From positions 248,001 through 312,000 of the forward strand of contig NZ_NSGF01000002.1 of the NCBI RefSeq assembly GCF_002294995.1: a stretch of DNA of 64,000 bases. Reading direction: 5' to 3'. Positions 58,683 through 64,000 of the stretch are shown here, piece by piece; within the stretch, counting starts at the first letter, position 1; each line of letters begins with the position of its first letter. Made by a program: the position numbers and the translations under genes. This stretch comes from Mesorhizobium sp. WSM3860. Its GTDB lineage: Bacteria; Pseudomonadota; Alphaproteobacteria; Rhizobiales; Rhizobiaceae. The notes under the pieces were generated by a model. It made no database searches. It had not been told where the DNA came from and worked only from the letters and a program-made list of their open reading frames with translations.

Positions 58683-59111
58683 ATGGGTGGTGGTTCTGGT
58701 GGTTCTTACACGCCAATCAACATAGACGCGATCACGGCGGCAGCTAACGAGCGAATTCAAAGCGCATTCAAAGAGGAGCGCTCTATCCTATTTGTTTGCA
58801 ACTCAGCCGATCAGAATGAGTTACAGGACCGCATTAAGAAATCAGAAGCGCTAAAGAAGCGACCCTTCGACATCTCGACGGAAGGAGATGCAGCCGTAGA
58901 CAAGAAAGCTGCTAGTGCAGCCTTGGTAATTCTGTTCTCAAACAAAAGCGACGATCATTCACATATAAACAATGCCATTGTGTCAGCCTCTGCGCACAAA
59001 AAGCAATCCATCTATGTTAAGGGAGATGAGGCCCAAACGATACCGCAGTACGTAGCACAATTTCGAGTCCGAACTGTAAGCTGGAGTGCATTGCTCGAAA
59101 TATTGGCATAA
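58683..59111 (+). CDS. Small Rossmann-like protein with Gly-rich N-terminus (candidate conjugation target)
   Basis: This 142-residue protein starts MGGGSGGSYTP, then has alternating strand/helix segments (SILFVCNSADQ, then ALVILFSNKSDDHSHINN and KKQSIYVKGD) that suggest a small Rossmannoid, perhaps TIR-like, fold lacking a clear catalytic Glu. An AGGAGG site six bases upstream fixes the start; the QueC stop is at 58679-58681. It shares an operon with QueC, TGT and OGG homologues. Its exposed glycine N-terminus is reminiscent of proteins conjugated to deazaguanine by QueC-like enzymes. It is unlikely to be a CD-NTase. Confidence 0.68.
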   Translation: MGGGSGGSYTPINIDAITAAANERIQSAFKEERSILFVCNSADQNELQDRIKKSEALKKRPFDISTEGDAAVDKKAASAALVILFSNKSDDHSHINNAIVSASAHKKQSIYVKGDEAQTIPQYVAQFRVRTVSWSALLEILA

Positions 59112-59117
59112 GCCGGG

Positions 59118-59336
59118 CTAGCTCACAGGGCATGTGCAATATTTCCCTCGCCCGACTCTCAGAAAGAGCTCCGTCGTGGACCCGTTGCCGACGGCGTGCT
59201 TGGGCAGGAATACAGGATAGGTGTTAGACGCCCACCCAGGGCAGGCGATTCGAACAGCTGCGGCGGTGAATGGCTCTGCCAATCGTCCGGATTGAACAGC
59301 AGCATAGATTTCTGAGGCCAGCTCTTTCAAGACCAT
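59118..59336 (-). CDS. Small hypothetical protein, possibly winged-helix-like
   Basis: This 72-residue protein converges on the four-gene operon, six bases from its stop. The sequence (RIACPGWASNTYPVFLPKHAVGN...TELFLRVGRGKY) resembles a small family seen near mobile elements in proteobacteria (from memory). The second half looks like a compact alpha/beta or winged-helix fold. Function unknown. It may mark the right edge of the inserted segment. Confidence 0.5.
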   Translation of the reverse strand: MVLKELASEIYAAVQSGRLAEPFTAAAVRIACPGWASNTYPVFLPKHAVGNGSTTELFLRVGRGKYCTCPVS

Positions 59337-59545
59337 CTCGCCCGCTGAATGACGTCGCCCGTTTCACGTTATCTGAAACGTCTCGTCGTTGCCATGATTT
59401 CTGAGATGGCTGTTCAAGAAGCGGAGAAGCACAGGTGCCCTTCGATCTGGAGATGCTGCCATCAAAGTTTGGTTGCCGCTACTGGACTAACCCTTGAGAT
59501 CCCCCCGCCTTGGCGTATCCTCTCCTCGGCTTGGGGAGACATCAC

Positions 59546-60058
59546 ATGCGCTCCACCTCGGATACCGTCGCCGCGATCGGCCTCGCCATCGGCGGCGCGT
59601 TGGGCATGGCGGGCACCTTCGTTGCCAACGACGCGCTGCGCGAAACGCTGTGGGCGATCGATGGCGTCGCCCTCGTCGTCGCCGCCGCGCTGCTCACCCT
59701 GAAATACCAGCGTCTGGGCAATGACTGCGTCGCGGCCGGCTTCCTCACTTTCGTCGCCGGCGAAAGCCTGCTTCTGGCCGGCAATGCGGCGGGGCTGGAG
59801 GCGAGCGTGCCCAGCTATCTCGGCGGCATCTCGCTCTGGGCGGCGGCCCTGGTGCTGATCAGCGCGCCGAGAACCTTTGCGCTCTGGATGCGGCTCACCG
59901 GCTTCATCGCCGCCGCTCTCTTCGCCGTCTCGGTGTTTGCCGCACTGTGGGGCATGCCCTTGCTGCCCACCTCGTCGCCGCTGCCGGCGCTCGGCTATCC
60001 GTTCCTGGTCCTCACCTTCATCGGCTGGATCTGGACACTGCTGAAATCGGAACGGTGA
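59546..60058 (+). CDS. Hypothetical membrane protein
   Basis: This 170-residue protein is almost entirely made of hydrophobic helices (five to six), with short charged loops. A GGGGAG site precedes the ATG at 59546. The product is an inner-membrane protein of unknown function. It lies four bases before another membrane protein gene, so they probably form an operon. It marks the return to high-GC flanking DNA after the second island. Confidence 0.75.
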   Translation: MRSTSDTVAAIGLAIGGALGMAGTFVANDALRETLWAIDGVALVVAAALLTLKYQRLGNDCVAAGFLTFVAGESLLLAGNAAGLEASVPSYLGGISLWAAALVLISAPRTFALWMRLTGFIAAALFAVSVFAALWGMPLLPTSSPLPALGYPFLVLTFIGWIWTLLKSER

Positions 60059-60062
60059 GCGG

Positions 60063-60572
60063 ATGGCCGCGCCGCTTGAAATCCGCAACAGCGCCTCGGG
60101 CAAGATTCTGCCGGCGGTAGGCCCGTTCCTGATCGGCGGCATTTTTGGCTTCGGCGCGCTGCAGGGCGTGGCCTCGGGGGCATCCGGCGGCAATGTGCTG
60201 TGGATCGCGCTGCTCGGTGTCGCCTTCCTGGCGCTCGGCCTCTTCATTTCACGCGGCGCCTTCGACACGTCGGTCAAGGTCACGCTCGACAGCCAAGGCT
60301 TCCGCGATGCTCGCGCCGGCGACGCGCTGGTGCCGTGGAACAAGGTGCGGAGCGTGAGCCTCGCCTCCGGCGGCAAGGGAGCGGCGATGCTCAATTTCGA
60401 GCTCACCGAGGAGCCGCCCGACGCGATCAAATACGCCGCCGCCAACGCCTTCGGCCTGATGCCCTTCGGCAAGACCACCGTGCACATGGAGATCTCCTCG
60501 CTCGACATCCACGGCCAGGACATGATCGAGGCGGTGAAGAAATTCGCGCCGCATGTGGTGGTGAGGCGCTGA
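60063..60572 (+). CDS. Hypothetical membrane protein with a PH-like domain
   Basis: This 169-residue protein has one or two N-terminal hydrophobic segments (ILPAVGPFLIGGIFGFGALQ and LWIALLGVAFLALGLFI), then a soluble domain with strands VKVTLDSQGFRDAR, VPWNKVRSVSLASGGKG and MLNFELTEEPP. The pattern suggests a bacterial PH-like membrane-associated domain. It is coupled to the upstream membrane-protein gene by a short gap. The exact family is not recognised. Confidence 0.7.
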   Translation: MAAPLEIRNSASGKILPAVGPFLIGGIFGFGALQGVASGASGGNVLWIALLGVAFLALGLFISRGAFDTSVKVTLDSQGFRDARAGDALVPWNKVRSVSLASGGKGAAMLNFELTEEPPDAIKYAAANAFGLMPFGKTTVHMEISSLDIHGQDMIEAVKKFAPHVVVRR

Positions 60573-60740
60573 TCTCCCCTCTCGAGGGGGAGATGTCGCC
60601 AAAGGCGACAGAGGGGGGTTCGCCGCGCGTGGAGCGCCCGACGCCCTGCGGTACGAGATGAGGTCGGCGTTCTACGCGCAAGGACCCCCTCTGACCGCTT
60701 CGCGGCCATCTCCCCCTCGAGGGGGAAGATTAGCAGCGCC
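60573..60740. repeat. Inverted CTCGAGGGGGAGATGTCGCC/GCCATCTCCCCCTCG elements
   Basis: Two inverted elements, (CTCTCGAGGGGGAGATGTCGCC and GGCCATCTCCCCCTCGAGGGGG), flank about 90 bases. They belong to the same family as at 52918-53082, 61130-61490 and 63621-63777. Confidence 0.7.
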
Positions 60741-60772
60741 ACACGTGCTCTACTCCCATCGGGGACCTCGCC

Positions 60773-61120
60773 ATGATTCGCGCTCTGCTCGCCGCTCTTC
60801 TCCTTACCGCGCCGGCCTTCGCCGCCGACATGTCGGTCTTCGTCCGCAACCAGCGCTCGGACGGCGTCGCGCTGGAGCTGTTCAGCCGCGACAGCGGAAA
60901 GGTCTGGCCGGGCGGCGACAAGGTCTTCCTCATCCGCCCGCAGGCGAAGAAATCCGTGCCGATCTCCTGCGAGCCCGGCGAGCACATCTGCTGGGGCGTC
61001 TGGGTGGTCGGCAACGATTCCGTCGCCGCCGGCGTCGGCCCCGACAACGACCAGCCCTGCGACACCTGCTGCTTCATCTGCGTGGAGCACTCGACGGAGA
61101 CGGTCGATCTGGCGGAGTGA
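60773..61120 (+). CDS. Small exported cysteine-rich protein
   Basis: This 115-residue protein has a signal peptide (MIRALLAALLLTAPAFA) and a mature domain of about 98 residues. Cysteines occur in a SCEPGEHICWG pair and a CDTCCFICVE cluster near the C-terminus, which would suit disulfide bonding or metal binding in the periplasm. I do not recognise the family. It is isolated between repeat elements. Confidence 0.72.
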   Translation: MIRALLAALLLTAPAFAADMSVFVRNQRSDGVALELFSRDSGKVWPGGDKVFLIRPQAKKSVPISCEPGEHICWGVWVVGNDSVAAGVGPDNDQPCDTCCFICVEHSTETVDLAE

Positions 61121-61129
61121 GCGGCGGGA

Positions 61130-61490
61130 ATCTCCCCCTCGAGGGGGAGATGTCGCCAAAGGCGACAGAGGGGGTCGGCGCGACCGGGCTCACCCTCTGC
61201 TGCTGAACGAGGTTGGCGCTCCAAGCGAGATGACCCCCTCTGGCCTGCCGGCCATCTCCCCCGCAAGGGGGGAGATCAGATGTCGCGCAGGCTTTCGCCA
61301 ATCGCCGACGTTGCAGGAATAGCGCCGGCGTCAGAACTGCCAATCTCCCCCCTCGAGGGGGAGATGTCGCCAAAGGCGACAGAGGGGGTCGGCGCGACCG
61401 GGCTCACCCTCTGCTGCTGAACGAGGTTGGCGCTCCATGCGAGATGACCCCCTCTGGCCTGCCGGCCATCTCCCCCTCGAGGGGGGAGAC
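61130..61490. repeat. Near-identical tandem copies of the CTCGAGGGGGAGATGTCGCC repeat
   Basis: A block starting with TCTCCCCCTCGAGGGGGAGATGTCGCC and including GGCGCGACCGGGCTCACC and GGTTGGCGCTCCA occurs at about 61130-61263 and again at about 61343-61474. Only a few bases differ (for example AAGCGAG versus ATGCGAG). A third, different element lies between. These elements fill the 469-base gap between the Cys-rich gene and the hydantoinase-family gene; no gene is seen there. Confidence 0.75.
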
Positions 61491-61589
61491 TACGCTCCCC
61501 ACCCCTTGGCCCATCCCTCCCGTCTTTATCCGCAACCGCGTATCGGCTAAGGGCAGGCACCGAACCTTTTGCCCGGACTGCCGCCAACA

Positions 61590-63611
61590 ATGACCGCCAA
61601 GCCTCACCCCCTCTTCCTCGGCATCGACACCGGCGGCACCTACACGGACGCCGTTCTGTGGGCGGAGGAAGGCAGCCCGAAGGGCAAGGTGCTCGCCAAG
61701 GCGAAGGCGCTGACCACGCGCCACGACCTCGCCGTCGGCATTTCCGGCGCGGTCGACGCGGTGCTGGAAAAATCCGGCACCGACCCGGCCGCGATCAAGC
61801 TGGTCTCGATGTCGACCACGCTTGCCACCAACGCGCTGGTCGAGGGCCAGGGCGGGCGCGTGGCGCTGGTGATGATCGGCTTTTCCGAGGCCGACCTTGC
61901 CCGCGACGGGTTGAAGACGGCGTTGGGCAGCGATCCGGTGGTGTTCTGCCCCGGCGGCCATGACGTGCACGGCAATGCCGCCAAGCTCGACCTTTCCGGG
62001 CTCGAGGCGGCATTGCCGGAGCTTGGGCGTTCGGTGTCGGGCTTTGCCGTCTGCGCCTATTTTGCCACCCGCAATCCCGCGCATGAGCTCGCCGCCCGCG
62101 ACCTGATCCGCGAAAAGACCGGCCTGCCGGTCACCGCCAGCCACGAGCTTTCGGCCAAGCTCGGCGGCCCGCGCCGTGCGCTCACCACTTTGCTCAACGC
62201 CCGGCTGATCTCGATGATCGACCGGCTGGTCGCGGCGACCGAAGGCTTTCTTGGCCGTCGCGGCATCGCCGCACCCTTGATGGTGGTGCGCGGCGACGGC
62301 GCGCTGGTGTCGGCCGCCTTCGCCCGCCAGCGGCCGATCGAGACGATTTTGTCCGGCCCGGCCGCCAGCCTGGTCGGCGCCCGCCACATGACCGGGCTCG
62401 ACGACGCCATGGTCTCGGACATCGGCGGCACCACCACCGACGTTGCGGTGCTGGATGGCGGCCGCCCGCGCCTCGATCCGGAAGGCGCCACCGTCGGCGG
62501 CTTCCGCACCATGGTGGAAGCGGTCGCCATGCGCACCTTCGGCCTTGGCGGCGACTCCGAAGTGGCGCTGGAGGACGGCGCGCTCGACCCGAAGATCCTG
62601 CTCGGACCGCGCCGCCTGGTGCCGCTGGCGCTGGCCGGCCTGGCGCATGGCGAAGCGGTCACCGCCGAGCTGGAGCGGCAGCTGCGCGCGCCCAATCCCG
62701 GCCGCATGGACGGGCGTTTTGCCGTGCGCACCGGCGTGCCGGACCGGCTCGCCGCCGGCCTCACGGGGCCGGAAGCGAAACTCTACGAGGCGATCGGCGC
62801 CACGCCGCTGGCGCTCGACCGGCTGCTCAGCTCCAACGCCCAGAACGCTACGCTCAACCGGCTGGTGGCGCGCGGCCTGGTCCACATCTGCGGCTTCACG
62901 CCGTCGGACGCCGCGCATGTCCTCGGCAAGCAGGCCAATTGGGATCCCGCCGCCGCGCGTCTCGGCGCCGAGCTGTTTTCCCGCCGCCGCGACGGCCGCG
63001 GCCAGCCGATCGCGGCGACGCCGGAAGTGCTCGCCGCGCGCGTGCTCGTCACGCTGACCCGCTGGTCGGCCGAATACATCCTCGAAACCGCCTTCGCCGA
63101 GGACGGGCTGGACGGCGCCGCCACCGTCGCGCACGCGCTGGTGCAGCGCGCCGTCGACGCCCACCCCGGCATCGCCCGCTTCAATGTCGCGCTCGACCGT
63201 CCGGTGATCGGCCTCGGCGCCTCCGCCCCGCTGCATTATGCCGGCCTGCCGCCGCTGATCGGCAATGGCTGCATCGTGCCGGAAGACACCGATGTCGCCA
63301 ATGCGCTTGGCGCCGTCGTCGGTCAGGTCCGCGTCTCGGCCGAAGCCCGCGTCAGCCAGCCAAGGGAAGGGCTTTTCCGGCTTGCCTCCGGCCAGACGGT
63401 GCGCGACTTCACCGAAGAGGAGAAGGCGATCGCCGCGGCGGAAGCCGACGTGCGTGCGATCGTCGCCGAACGCGCGAAAAATGCCGGCACCGATAGCGCC
63501 GAAATCGATGTGTCCACCGAGTTCAAGGTCTCGACGGTGGAGAACCAGCGCATGTTCATCGAGGCGCATGTGGTGGCGGTGGCGTCAGGGCGACCGCGGA
63601 TTGCGGTGTGA
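61590..63611 (+). CDS. Hydantoinase/oxoprolinase-family protein
   Basis: This 673-residue ATP-dependent enzyme has the N-terminal ASKHA-type GIDTGGTYTDAV and the central DIGGTTTDVAVLDGG motif of HyuA/oxoprolinase-like proteins. Relatives hydrolyse 5-oxoproline, hydantoins or related ring compounds using ATP. The ATG at 61590 gives MTAKPHPLFLG; an earlier TTG is less likely. There is no partner hyuB gene in the window. Substrate unknown. Confidence 0.9.
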   Translation: MTAKPHPLFLGIDTGGTYTDAVLWAEEGSPKGKVLAKAKALTTRHDLAVGISGAVDAVLEKSGTDPAAIKLVSMSTTLATNALVEGQGGRVALVMIGFSEADLARDGLKTALGSDPVVFCPGGHDVHGNAAKLDLSGLEAALPELGRSVSGFAVCAYFATRNPAHELAARDLIREKTGLPVTASHELSAKLGGPRRALTTLLNARLISMIDRLVAATEGFLGRRGIAAPLMVVRGDGALVSAAFARQRPIETILSGPAASLVGARHMTGLDDAMVSDIGGTTTDVAVLDGGRPRLDPEGATVGGFRTMVEAVAMRTFGLGGDSEVALEDGALDPKILLGPRRLVPLALAGLAHGEAVTAELERQLRAPNPGRMDGRFAVRTGVPDRLAAGLTGPEAKLYEAIGATPLALDRLLSSNAQNATLNRLVARGLVHICGFTPSDAAHVLGKQANWDPAAARLGAELFSRRRDGRGQPIAATPEVLAARVLVTLTRWSAEYILETAFAEDGLDGAATVAHALVQRAVDAHPGIARFNVALDRPVIGLGASAPLHYAGLPPLIGNGCIVPEDTDVANALGAVVGQVRVSAEARVSQPREGLFRLASGQTVRDFTEEEKAIAAAEADVRAIVAERAKNAGTDSAEIDVSTEFKVSTVENQRMFIEAHVVAVASGRPRIAV

Positions 63612-63620
63612 GGAAGAGCG

Positions 63621-63777
63621 TAATCTCCCCCCTCGAGGGGGAGATGTCGCCGAAGGCGACAGAGCGGGTCGCCGCGCGTGAAGCGTCAACGCCCGCTGCG
63701 CCGAAACGACATCGGCGCTCCATGCGAGGCGACCCCCTCTGGCCTGCCGGCCATCTCCCCCTCAAGGGGGGAGATTC
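63621..63777. repeat. Inverted repeat after the hydantoinase-family gene
   Basis: CCCCCTCGAGGGGGAGATGTC and GGCCATCTCCCCCTCAAGG elements (63621-63675 and 63734-63777) flank about 55 bases, as at 60573-60740. They occupy the 275-base gap to glcB and may act as a terminator. Confidence 0.65.
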
Positions 63778-63886
63778 GCTAACCGCCAAATCCGCCTAAA
63801 CCCTAAGCCGAATTGACCCCGCAACCCCAAACATGCCAAAGGCCCCCGCTAACAAGGCCAAAGCCTATTAGTTGGAGAAGCCCCTG

Positions 63887-64000
63887 ATGACCGACCGCAT
63901 CGAGATCGCCGGGTTGCAGATTGCCCGGGAGCTCCATGATTTCGTCGCCGGGGAGGCAGCAGTCGGCACCGGCATCGACGTCGAACAATTCTGGACCGGC
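63887..64000 (+). CDS. glcB: Malate synthase G (N-terminal fragment)
   Basis: Only the first 38 codons are in the window. MTDRIEIAGLQIA and the following DFVAGEAAVGTGIDVEQFW match the N-terminus of GlcB, which condenses glyoxylate with acetyl-CoA to malate. A GGAGAAG site precedes the ATG at 63887. The gene continues past the right edge. Confidence 0.9.
   Translation, partial: MTDRIEIAGLQIARELHDFVAGEAAVGTGIDVEQFWTG

Noticed and set aside
56426..59111. Full type IV CBASS call
   Set aside because: No CD-NTase or CBASS effector is visible; the fourth protein is too small and lacks the GS/DxD motifs. The cluster is reported as related but different.
58683..59111. Calling the small protein a true TIR NADase
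   Set aside because: The strand/helix pattern is Rossmann-like, but the catalytic Glu region of TIR NADases is not evident.
59462..63569. Long minus-strand frames opposite the membrane-protein and hydantoinase-family genes
   Set aside because: Antisense shadows over repeats and a clear hydantoinase-type protein; no similarity or start support.

Overview
The window looks like chromosome from a soil alphaproteobacterium of the Rhizobiales, most probably Mesorhizobium or a close relative. The grounds are the high GC content, the gene content (Smo-type polyol ABC operon, a urease cluster with UreJ/HupE, phnM/phnN, a CIO-type cytochrome bd oxidase, a nodF/nodE-like pair) and the many palindromic intergenic repeats of the kind seen in that group. 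Genus is inferred from memory of gene families; no search was run.

Layout. 1-10.2 kb: a sorbitol/mannitol operon on the minus strand (substrate-binding protein, two permeases, ATPase, sorbitol dehydrogenase, mannitol dehydrogenase, HAD phosphatase, FGGY pentulose kinase running off the left edge), with a LysR gene and a SorC-type regulator nearby. 10.4-20.5 kb: a HAD hydrolase, a class II aldolase and a complete urease set (ureD, A, B, C, E, F, G) mixed with HupE/UreJ, DUF1272, GST and DUF3995 genes and interrupted by two plus-strand exported-protein genes. 20.6-28.3 kb: NodF-like ACP and NodE-like ketosynthase, a GST, a basic protein, a sugar-kinase-like P-loop protein, an aldose-epimerase-like protein, a DD-carboxypeptidase lipoprotein and a DUF1003 protein.

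28.5-34.3 kb: tRNA-Arg(CCG) followed by an AT-richer island with a Vsr endonuclease, a C5-cytosine methyltransferase, a MORC-like GHKL ATPase, an apparently frameshifted unknown gene and a second unknown gene. It ends in the decayed 3' part of a MocR-type regulator. This looks like a restriction-modification-type defence operon with no recognisable restriction nuclease. 34.3-43.2 kb: a methyltransferase, a LacI regulator with a divergent ribose-type ABC sugar transporter, and phnN, phnM and a DUF1045 gene. 43.2-56.3 kb: GNAT and MarR genes, a DUF2156 protein, an ABC-2 exporter, cytochrome bd oxidase, exported MsrA, an AMKPA-repeat protein, DUF1223, a TadE/G-like protein and lepA.

56.4-59.1 kb: a second AT-richer island with four tightly packed genes: a TGT/DpdA-like transglycosylase, an Ogg-like DNA glycosylase, a QueC-like 7-deazaguanine synthase and a small Rossmann-like protein starting MGGGSGG. 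The first three match the accessory set of type IV CBASS (Cap10, Cap11, Cap9), but no CD-NTase is present. This is the best candidate for an undescribed system: the QueC-like enzyme may modify the glycine-rich N-terminus of the fourth protein. 59.5-64 kb: small membrane and secreted proteins, a hydantoinase/oxoprolinase-family protein and the start of malate synthase G, separated by repeats.
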